A DNA stretch of 10,964 nucleotides. It comes from Pseudomonadota bacterium (GTDB lineage: Bacteria > Pseudomonadota > Gammaproteobacteria > Burkholderiales > Burkholderiaceae_C). Positions within the stretch are counted from its first letter, which is position 1. Each line of letters begins with the position of its first letter. The translations under genes and the position numbers were made by a program. The notes beneath the pieces were generated by a model. That model did not search any database. It had not been told where the DNA came from and saw only the letters and a list, made by a program, of their open reading frames with translations. Positions 1 to 4,930 of the stretch are shown piece after piece. The stretch lies in the NCBI GenBank assembly GCA_018241985.1, contig JAFECV010000029.1, positions 1 to 10,964 on the forward strand, given 5' to 3'.

Positions 1-672
1 CTCACCCAGGCACGGGACTCACTCGCCCAAGCTCAGCAGATGCTGGCGCCGGCCGACGGCACCCTGCTGTCTGCTCTTCGATCCAGTGAAGACCAGACCT
101 GGCGAACCCACCTCGCGCGCGTGATTGACCCGCGGCTTCTTGGCCACACGGAGCTGACTCCCCACCTCGCTGAGGAGGGAGCTTCATCGCTGTACGGCTG
201 GTCCCTCAACACGGCGGCCCTGCCCGCTCCCGACTGGGCCGACGACGAATCGGCGCGCCAGGCCATCGCAGAGTGTCAGGACCGTGTTGTACGGGCTGAG
301 GCTTCGGTCAAGGCTCAGGAGGCCGCCCTAAAACAGGCAGAAGGTGTTCGCAGAGCGGCGGAGAGCGCCCACCAAACCGACGAAGGCCTCCTCAATGCCA
401 AGAACGCCAGGACCGAGGACCTCGTTGGTCGCCAATCATCTGCGAGCCAGAGGGTGCAAAAGGAACGGGACGCCTCCCAGAGCCAAGCCTCGACTGAAAT
501 CACGCGCCTTGATCGTGAAATCAGCGAAATCGATCAGAAACTGAATCGCCTCAAAGGCGACAGGGCCCACCGTGCAAACGCCATCAACCGCGCCAAGGCA
601 TCGGTGATGCGTTGGAGTGTCGGCCGTGATTCCTGCAAAATCCGCAGAAAAGCAGCTATGTATTTGATTTAA
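1..672 (+). pseudogene. Partial SMC-like coiled-coil protein, 5' end outside window, 3' end apparently truncated
   Basis: The reading frame is open from base 1, so the gene starts upstream of the window; the first internal ATG at 40 is unlikely to be its start. About the first 70 residues are a compact globular part (with motifs like HLARVIDPRLLGHTEL and SLYGWSLN), followed by about 120 residues of heptad-rich Ala/Glu/Lys/Arg/Gln coiled coil ending near INRAKA. This arrangement resembles the middle of large SMC/MukB-like ATP-binding coiled-coil proteins (possibly the DUF3584 type), but neither Walker motif is visible, so this is inference from pattern only. From about codon 200 the composition changes (basic, Cys, Met, VGRDSCKIRRKAAMYLI) and the frame stops at 672. 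That is far too early for such a family, which needs a second coiled coil and a C-terminal ATPase half. I read it as a 3'-truncated fragment. Confidence 0.5.
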
Positions 673-791
673 CTAAGATTTTTTACCGACTGTATGAACG
701 CCAGGGCCTAGAGCTTGGAGCGAAAGCGACGTGTTGCTGCGCTATTCGAGTTTAAGGACGGTACCGTGCGGCCATGCCCCGTGGTCTCCAG
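673..791. other. Short intergenic segment between truncated gene and SWIB gene
   Basis: There is no coding potential here. It contains a perfect 10-bp palindrome ACGGTACCGT at 758-767 and a T-run at 679-684 without a convincing GC-rich stem. It separates two genes whose 3' ends face each other. Confidence 0.4.
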
Positions 792-1049
792 TTAGCTCAG
801 GTGCTTGCCCACCAGCCCGGTCATCTCGAACATGGTGACTTCATCCTTTCCGAAGACGGCCTTGAGCTTGGTGTCCGCCAGGATGTTTCGCTTGTTCTTC
901 GGGTTCTGCAGGTTGTTGGCCTTGATGTACTCCCACATGAGCTTCACAACTTCGGTGCGGGGTTGCGGCGTTGCACCGATCACAGCGGCCAGCTCGGCGC
1001 TGGGAGTGAGGGCACGGTTGAATGCGGTGTGCTTCTTGGCAGTGGTCAT
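792..1049 (-). CDS. SWIB/MDM2-domain protein
   Basis: This is a small protein of 85 residues from the ATG at 1049 (MTTAKKHTAF); an in-frame ATG at 1076 would give 94. Almost the whole length is one SWIB domain: LTPSAELAAVIG, then PRTEVVKLMWEYIKANNLQ, then NKRNILAD, KLKAVFG and MFEMTGLVGKHL. The family is known from eukaryotic SWI/SNF complexes and MDM2, and from chlamydial topoisomerase fusions. Stand-alone copies are common in Burkholderiales and Bacteroidetes and have no firmly established role; DNA or chromatin association is often presumed. Many betaproteobacterial copies carry a Lys/Ala-rich N-terminal tail, which is absent here, leaving only TAKKH. It lies 84 bp downstream of the LysR stop on the same strand and could be cotranscribed with it. 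Neither start has a strong Shine-Dalgarno sequence. Confidence 0.88.
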   Translation of the reverse strand: MTTAKKHTAFNRALTPSAELAAVIGATPQPRTEVVKLMWEYIKANNLQNPKNKRNILADTKLKAVFGKDEVTMFEMTGLVGKHLS

Positions 1050-1133
1050 CTGAGACTCGAAACCGATCGATGTCATCTCGGCGAAGCCAACCTCGCCAAG
1101 CTCAACCTTTTCGCCGCACCGGTCACAAGATCC

Positions 1134-2048
1134 TCATGGCGCGGCGGCGCTGCAGTGCGCCAGGAACTCCGTGGTCGCGCGGCCCAGCCGCTTTTCGCGG
1201 TGCAGCACGATGGCGAGCTTGCGGTTTGCTTTGGGCAGACGTGTTTGCAGTTCGACCAGGTGCCCGTCTTCCACGCTTTGCGTCACTGCGTGGCGCGAAA
1301 GGCAGCCGAGGCCATCGCTCGCCGCCACCACGCGCTTGATCGCTTCGGTGCTGCCAAGTTCGAAGCCGACGCGCACCTGGTCTAGATTTTTCAGCAACCA
1401 CTCATCCGCGATCTGGCGTGTGCCGGAGCCACGTTCTCGCAGTACCCAGGTGGCGTCGGCCAACTGGCGGGCCGTCGCGCAGCGATTCGCCAGCGGGTGG
1501 TCCGGTGCAGCGAGGATCACCATTTCGTCATCCAGCCAGGGCCGCACGACCAGGTCGGAATGCGTCTGCGACCCCTCGACGAAGCCGATGTCGACGTCCA
1601 GGGCAGCCACCGCGGCGATCACTTCGCTGGTGTTGCCTATGCGCAGATGGATGTGGCTCTTGGGGTGCTGTTGCGTCCATTGCGCCACCAGGCTGGGCAA
1701 CAGGTATTCGCCGATTGTGAAGCTGGCAGCGACCAGCAAAGGCGCGGCGTGCTCGTCCGTGAACAGGGCTTGAACCTCGGCCGCCTCCTCAACCAGGGCC
1801 TGGGCCTTGGGCAACAGCGCGCGCCCGTTCTCGTTGAGCAGCAGGCGCCGGCCGATGCGGTCGAACAGTTCAACGCCCAGTGCCGCCTCGAGTTCGGCCA
1901 GCGAGGTGCTGGCCGCTGATTGCGAGCGTGCGATCAGATCGGCCGCCGCACGTGTGCTGCCGCCACGCGCCGTGGCCAGAAAGACTTCGAGCTGACGCAG
2001 GTTGAGGCGCAGGCGCTGGAAGGATTGTTGATTGAATTTATCGATCAT
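1134..2048 (-). CDS. LysR-family transcriptional regulator, YeiE-like by context
   Basis: This 304-residue protein has the full-length LysR layout. A winged helix-turn-helix spans about residues 14-75 (RLNLRQLEVFLATARGGS, then RAAADLIARSQSAASTSLAELE, then LGVELFDRIGRRLLLNENG). A linker helix follows, then a two-lobe substrate-binding domain to the C-terminus (LLVAASFTIGEYLLPSL, DVDIGFVEG, WVLRERGSGTRQ, GLGCLSRHAV). It is divergent from a YeiH-family gene, the same arrangement as yeiE-yeiH in enterobacteria, where YeiE has been reported as a sulfite-responsive regulator. Control of the adjacent transporter is therefore likely, but the ligand here is inferred only from context. A GATAAT -10-like box sits 10-16 bases before the ATG and overlaps an inverted repeat, which suggests autoregulation. 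The start at 2048 has no good ribosome binding site, so translation may be near-leaderless. Confidence 0.93.
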   Translation of the reverse strand: MIDKFNQQSFQRLRLNLRQLEVFLATARGGSTRAAADLIARSQSAASTSLAELEAALGVELFDRIGRRLLLNENGRALLPKAQALVEEAAEVQALFTDEHAAPLLVAASFTIGEYLLPSLVAQWTQQHPKSHIHLRIGNTSEVIAAVAALDVDIGFVEGSQTHSDLVVRPWLDDEMVILAAPDHPLANRCATARQLADATWVLRERGSGTRQIADEWLLKNLDQVRVGFELGSTEAIKRVVAASDGLGCLSRHAVTQSVEDGHLVELQTRLPKANRKLAIVLHREKRLGRATTEFLAHCSAAAP

Positions 2049-2064
2049 TCTGAACGATATTATC
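2039..2064. promoter_or_regulatory. Putative LysR operator and lysR -10 region
   Basis: The inverted repeat TATCG-N11-CGATA (2039-2043 and 2055-2059) fits the LysR-type T-N11-A rule. It covers the start codon of the minus-strand regulator at 2048. A third half-site TATC follows at 2061-2064. Read on the minus strand, 2064-2059 is GATAAT, a near-consensus -10 box. Binding here would block the regulator's own promoter. The window between the divergent genes (2049-2161) is AT-rich compared with its flanks. Seen by eye only. Confidence 0.45.
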
Positions 2065-2150
2065 CGCTTTTTTATTTAATGACTTTTGCCTATTCTCTAT
2101 TCATTGAGGGGCATAGCCCTCCCACGCATGCCCAACGCGGGCTGTTCGAA

Positions 2151-2155
2151 AGAGG
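2151..2155 (+). promoter_or_regulatory. Ribosome binding site for the YeiH gene (GTG start)
   Basis: AGAGG lies 6 bases before the GTG at 2162. It supports a GTG start for a gene that would otherwise be called at an internal ATG. Confidence 0.7.
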
Positions 2156-2161
2156 TTACCT

Positions 2162-3214
2162 GTGTTCAAGTTCCTGTCGCCAAGGTCAACCGCCCACACG
2201 GCCCACCACGCTTGGATGCCGCAGCACCTGCTGCAACTTTTCCCCGGTGCCGCCTTGTGTTGTGTGATTGCGATGGCCGCCACCCTGGTGTCCACGCTGC
2301 ATGGCGGGCCACAGTTCTTGTATGCCCTGTTCTTTGGTGTGGCTTTTCACTACCTCAGCCATGACGCCACGACCAGGCCTGGTATCGAATTCTGCTCGCG
2401 TACCGTGCTGCGCCTGGGCGTCGGCCTGCTCGGTGCGCGCATCACGGCGAGTCAAATTGCAGGCCTGGGCTGGAGCACTGCGGCGATCGTCATCGCCGCC
2501 GTCGTGACCACGCTGCTGTGTGGGATGCTGTTGGGACGTCGGCTGGGGATGAACCGCGCGCAAGCGGTGTTGTCGGGTGGCTCGGTCGCCATCTGCGGCG
2601 CGTCGGCGGCGCTGGCGATTTCGGCGGTGCTGCCACGCAACAAAGACAGTGAACGCTTCACTCTGATGGTGGTGGTGACCGTGACCGTGCTGTCCACCCT
2701 GGCCATGGTGGCCTATCCCCTGATCGCCAAAGTTTTGCACCTGCCGCCGGAGCTGGCCGGCCTGTTTCTTGGTGGCACCATTCATGACGTGGCGCAGGTT
2801 GTCGGCGCGGGTTACATGTTGAACCATGAAACGGGTGACTACGCCACCATCGTCAAGCTGTTCCGGGTGTCCATGCTGGTCGTGGTCGTGGTGGTGGTGT
2901 CCAGCATGTTCAAGAAAGAGCGCGAGCAGTCACAGGATGGCACGACTGCGGTCAAGCAGGCGTTGGCACCCTGGTTTTTGTGGGTTTTTGTGGCCCTTGT
3001 GGCTCTCAACTCAACGGGCGGAGTGCCCGTGGCCGTTCAGGAGGGCCTGAACCATGTGTCTCGAATTTGTCTGGTCGTCGCCATTTCGGCCTTGGGCATC
3101 AAGACCTCGTTCCGGCAATTGGCCCTCGCCGGATGGAAACCGTTCGCCTTGCTGCTGGTTGAAACCCTGTGGATGGCCGCGTTTGTGCTGGCTGCGATTT
3201 ATCTGAGACCCTGA
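2162..3214 (+). CDS. yeiH: YeiH-family integral membrane protein (putative sulfate exporter family)
   Basis: This 350-residue hydrophobic protein has about ten predicted membrane segments and the length usual for the family (about 340-360). Family-typical motifs are visible: LRLGVGLLGARIT near residue 83, GGSVAICGASAALA at 139-152 and GGTIHDVAQVVGAGY at 204-218. The start is GTG at 2162, preceded by AGAGG at 2151-2155 with a 6-base spacer, which decides this start over later ATGs. Members are annotated as putative sulfate exporters; a sulfite or sulfonate stress link comes from enterobacterial YeiE work, and the transported substrate is not proven. An unusual run of seven valines occurs at residues 240-246, inside a membrane segment. 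It is probably controlled by the divergent LysR gene. Its stop is followed about 70 bases on by a short hairpin. Confidence 0.92.
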   Translation: MFKFLSPRSTAHTAHHAWMPQHLLQLFPGAALCCVIAMAATLVSTLHGGPQFLYALFFGVAFHYLSHDATTRPGIEFCSRTVLRLGVGLLGARITASQIAGLGWSTAAIVIAAVVTTLLCGMLLGRRLGMNRAQAVLSGGSVAICGASAALAISAVLPRNKDSERFTLMVVVTVTVLSTLAMVAYPLIAKVLHLPPELAGLFLGGTIHDVAQVVGAGYMLNHETGDYATIVKLFRVSMLVVVVVVVSSMFKKEREQSQDGTTAVKQALAPWFLWVFVALVALNSTGGVPVAVQEGLNHVSRICLVVAISALGIKTSFRQLALAGWKPFALLLVETLWMAAFVLAAIYLRP

Positions 3215-3286
3215 GCGGGTCCCCGGCGTCCACCAGACCGTGGCCAAAGCGCTGTGTGTCAAGGGCCAGCGGCGCGGCGAACTGAG

Positions 3287-3302
3287 CCCAGGTTTTCCTG
3301 GG
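3287..3302 (+). terminator. Possible hairpin downstream of the YeiH gene
   Basis: CCCAGG-TTTT-CCTGGG forms a perfect 6-bp stem with a 4-base loop, 72 bases after the YeiH stop. No T-tract follows, so it is at best a weak or Rho-assisted terminator or RNA-stabilising hairpin. Confidence 0.3.
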
Positions 3303-3379
3303 GCCCAAGATCAAGCGGGATCGGAGTGTGCGTGAGCCGGCCGTGGCACGCCGCGCGGGGTCCAGTGCCTGAGAACCTA

Positions 3380-3457
3380 TAAAAACTGGATCTTTTAATT
3401 ATGCCGGTTTGCCACAAAAGTAGAGATCCTTCATACCGTCTCATTCGCCTACCTACG
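3380..3457 (+). promoter_or_regulatory. AT-rich promoter/operator region of the truncated PaiB-like gene
   Basis: This AT-rich stretch lies directly upstream of the ATG at 3458 and stands out from the GC-rich flanks. It contains an inverted repeat GGATCT (3388-3393) / AGATCC (3424-3429) with a 30-base spacer, and the boxes CTGGATCTTTT and GCCGGTTTG between. Genes of the PaiB family often lie divergent from MocR/GntR-type regulators whose sites look like this, so this may be an orphan operator. It is inference from spacing and context. Confidence 0.35.
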
Positions 3458-3502
3458 ATGTACATCCCTCCACACTTCGATGAAACCCGACCTGAAGAAC
3501 TG
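3458..3502 (+). pseudogene. Truncated 5' stub of a PaiB-like FMN-binding negative transcriptional regulator
   Basis: The ATG at 3458 opens the reading frame MYIPPHFDETRPEEL, which matches the highly characteristic N-terminus of the PaiB/FMN-binding negative regulator family (MYIPxHF..E..P..L). Homology ends after 15 codons, exactly where the inverse strand becomes recognisable istA sequence of an IS21-family element. The frame then runs 14 further codons into IS sequence and stops at 3545-3547. The rest of the gene (about 190 codons in intact members) is missing. It keeps what looks like its own promoter region. The remnant is short, but the motif is distinctive and in the right context (AT-rich leader before it), so I regard the call as likely. 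Confidence 0.6.
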
Positions 3503-3662
3503 CCCAGTCCACACCAGCCACGCGTGCGTAGCTGGCTATCTCGCTGACGGTGGATTTGGAGATGCCGAGAGCGGCACCGATTTGGCGGGTGCTCAATGCC
3601 CCGGCGTGCAGCAGCTGCAGTGTGTGTCGTATTTTGCTCATGGTGACCCTGGGTGTGGGCAT
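3503..3662 (-). pseudogene. istA: Truncated IS21-family transposase IstA (N-terminal fragment)
   Basis: Reading from the ATG at 3662 (or the in-frame ATG at 3641, MSKIRHTL), about 53 residues match the N-terminal helix-turn-helix of IS21-family IstA: IRHTLQLLHAGALS, then RQIGAALGISKSTVSEIASY, then ARVAGVDWA. Intact IstA is about 500 residues with a DDE integrase core; here the match ends near 3503 and the frame runs into the PaiB-like stub, stopping after GFHRSVEGCTS at 3453. The catalytic domain and the istB helper gene are absent, so the copy cannot transpose alone. Upstream of the start (3663-3842) are the terminal repeats of the element. Confidence 0.8.
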
Positions 3663-3840
3663 TGCTGGTTCCGGTCAAAAAACCGGTCAGCGTATGCCTC
3701 GTTTGGGTCACTCAGAACACCCTCAGGTGTCCGCCATCAAAATGGAATGCTGTCCGCCATCACCGTGGAACGGTGTCCGCCATGGCGGTGGAACGCTGTC
3801 CGCCGTCAGCCTGGAATCGTGTCCGCCATCGCGTGGAATA
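3503..3840 (-). mobile_element. IS21-family element remnant (one terminus plus start of istA)
   Basis: The remnant comprises the first ~160 bases of istA, a short leader and a five-unit terminal repeat block. The outer end lies between about 3830 and 3840, where the kinase reading frame resumes; the inner end, near 3503, is a sharp break against a different gene. Because the inner break joins internal IS sequence to unrelated DNA, a deletion or recombination followed insertion. The exact outer base and any target duplication cannot be set from one end. Confidence 0.72.
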
Positions 3841-3842
3841 CG
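3728..3842. repeat. Five tandem 23-bp repeats, IS21 terminal transposase-binding sites
   Basis: Units begin at 3728, 3751, 3774, 3797 and 3820, an exact 23-bp period. The consensus is TGTCCGCCATC, four variable bases, then TGGAAY and two more bases; unit 3 has G for C at position 11, unit 4 has G at position 9, and unit 5 has one base fewer before TGG. IS21-family elements are known for multiple internal repeats near the ends that bind the transposase. The fifth unit runs into the kinase remnant, so its last bases may be host DNA. Confidence 0.75.
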
Positions 3843-4056
3843 CAGGAAGACCGTGACCGCTGCATGGAAGCCGGCATGAACGACTACCTGACCAAGCCGC
3901 TGTATGTCGCCGCACTGACGCTGGCGCTGGAGCGCTGGATGGACCAGCCGGGCGTGGGTGGCAGCGCAAGCGCCGTGGATACAGCCCCGGCCGTAAACGC
4001 GGTCCAGGATGCGGAGCCGGCGCTGATGGACTTCGAGCGCCTGGCGCAGTTCAAGG
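3837..4056 (+). pseudogene. Hybrid sensor kinase remnant, part 1: C-terminal end of receiver domain and linker
   Basis: The frame reads NTQEDRDRCMEAGMNDYLTKPL, the end of a response-regulator receiver domain: alpha-4, the conserved Lys of beta-5 (LTKP) and alpha-5. An Ala/Val/Pro-rich linker follows and then ALMDFERLAQFK. The phosphoacceptor Asp, the kinase core and the sensor part are missing, replaced by the IS21 end. The frame is interrupted at 4056 by the IS66 element and continues at 6512 in the correct phase. Before the insertions this was the C-terminus of a hybrid histidine kinase with receiver and Hpt modules (the BarA/ArcB-type architecture). Confidence 0.75.
4049..4056. repeat. IS66 target site duplication, left copy
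   Basis: GTTCAAGG directly precedes the left inverted repeat and recurs at 6504-6511. Eight bases is the duplication length known for the IS66 family. Confidence 0.93.
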
Positions 4057-4082
4057 GTATGCGTCCGGTGAACCCATATTGA
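4057..4082 (+). repeat. IS66 left terminal inverted repeat
   Basis: This 26-bp end matches the right end at 20 of 26 positions, with an uninterrupted GAACCCAT core and TTGA at the inner edge. Confidence 0.85.
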
Positions 4083-4114
4083 GATAGCCCGTTCAAGCAG
4101 GCATCGTGTGCACG

Positions 4115-4510
4115 ATGGAGATCATGCACACCATGTCGAGCGAGGCGAACGCACCAACGCCGAAGCGGCGCAATTACAGCCCGGCACTCAAAGCGCAGGT
4201 CGTGGCGCAGTGCCGGGCGGACGGCGCATCGATTGCAGCGGTGGCCTTGACCCACGGCATCAACGCCAACATCGTCCATCGCTGGCTGCGCGAGCACCCG
4301 GCGAAACCCGCCCCCAAGCCCATAAATCCATTCATCCCGCTTCCCCTGCCTGCCCCGCAGGTTGAGGATGCCGAAGCTGTTCGGTCTGCTCCTGGCGGCT
4401 GCGCCGACATTCGCGTCGAGATCCGGCGTGGCACAGGTGTCGTGACGGTGAACTGGCCTGTCGAGGCAGCCAGCTCCTGCGCCGACTGGCTGCGGGATTG
4501 GCTCAGGTGA
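4115..4510 (+). CDS. tnpA: IS66-family accessory protein TnpA
   Basis: This is the first gene of the IS66 element, about 131 residues. It is a small basic protein with an N-terminal helix-turn-helix of the transposase-8/IS66 OrfA type: RRNYSPALKAQVVAQCRADGAS, then AAVALTHGINANIVHRWLRE. A Pro-rich hinge follows, then a C-terminal segment IRVEIRRGTGVVTVNWPVEAA typical of the family. TnpA is needed with TnpB and TnpC for transposition in studied IS66 members and is thought to bind the ends; its exact biochemical role is unsettled. Possible starts are GTG 4106 and ATG 4115, 4124 and 4133; none has a decisive Shine-Dalgarno sequence (GGAG at 4117-4120 would best serve 4133). It stops 7 bases before tnpB, so the three genes are read as one transcript. 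Confidence 0.9.
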   Translation: MEIMHTMSSEANAPTPKRRNYSPALKAQVVAQCRADGASIAAVALTHGINANIVHRWLREHPAKPAPKPINPFIPLPLPAPQVEDAEAVRSAPGGCADIRVEIRRGTGVVTVNWPVEAASSCADWLRDWLR

Positions 4511-4517
4511 TCCGCAC

Positions 4518-4850
4518 ATGATCCGGATTGACGCGGCCTGGCTGGCCACCACGCCGCTGGACATGCGCGCCGGCACCGATACGGCACTGGCGCGGGTGAT
4601 AGCCGTCTTTGGCGCCGCCCACCCCCACCACGCCTACCTGTTCGCCAACAAACGGGCCAACCGCATCAAGATCCTGGTGCACGACGGCATCGGTATCTGG
4701 CTGGCCGCACGCCGGCTGCACCAGGGCAAATTCATCTGGCCCCTGGCCGCTGGCGCCAACCTCCAATTGCAGCGCCAGCAGCTCGATGCGCTGGTCATGG
4801 GCCTGCCCTGGCAGCGCCTGGCCGACGGCGGCGTCATCACCGTGGTCTGA
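4518..4850 (+). CDS. tnpB: IS66-family accessory protein TnpB (Orf2)
   Basis: This 110-residue protein has the full length of the family (about 110-120). Conserved features are the N-terminal LDMRAGTDTALARV, the central HHAYLFANKRANRIKILVHDG, then GIWLAARRLHQGKFIWP. These correspond to the family pattern of MRKxxDxLAxxV, LFVFxxRRxxxIKxLxWDxxGfwl and RLExGxFxWP. TnpB of IS66 elements is required for transposition alongside TnpA and TnpC, and its function is not well defined; it is unrelated to the RNA-guided nuclease TnpB of IS200/IS605. The ATG at 4518 follows the tnpA stop by 7 bases, consistent with translational coupling. Confidence 0.93.
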   Translation: MIRIDAAWLATTPLDMRAGTDTALARVIAVFGAAHPHHAYLFANKRANRIKILVHDGIGIWLAARRLHQGKFIWPLAAGANLQLQRQQLDALVMGLPWQRLADGGVITVV

Positions 4851-4930
4851 CTGTCCGGCAGCCGTTGGTACTTGCCAATTGGGGCATGCGCCAATGGCGT
4901 GCCCGGCTCGGCGCAGGCACAGTCACCTCC

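Noticed and set aside
758..767. ACGGTACCGT palindrome as an operator
   Set aside because: It lies between two converging 3' ends where no promoter is expected, and a 10-bp palindrome is common by chance.
789..800. AGTTAGCTCAGG resembles the D-arm of a tRNA and hinted at a tRNA or att site
   Set aside because: It coincides with the end of the SWIB coding sequence; no acceptor stem, anticodon arm or T-arm can be assembled around it.
2878..2901. Tandem GTG/GTC codons encoding seven valines as a contingency microsatellite
   Set aside because: The repeat is imperfect at DNA level and in units of three, so slippage would not shift the frame; a valine run fits a membrane helix.
3215..3340. Minus-strand peptide with FGHGLVDAGD, weakly like a subtilase C-terminal motif
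   Set aside because: It is short, with no further protease motif and no start, and lies in a GC-rich intergenic stretch where such frames arise by chance.
3728..3842. Regular short repeats as a possible CRISPR array
   Set aside because: The 23-bp units abut directly with no unique spacers, and the sequence and position match IS21 terminal repeats next to istA.
4091..4097. GTTCAAG inside the IS as a third copy of the target duplication
   Set aside because: Only 7 bases match and it lies inside the element past the inverted repeat; it is coincidental.
4518..4850. TnpB as an RNA-guided nuclease with an adjacent guide RNA
   Set aside because: This is IS66 TnpB (Orf2), only 110 residues and unrelated to the IS200/IS605 nuclease of the same name.
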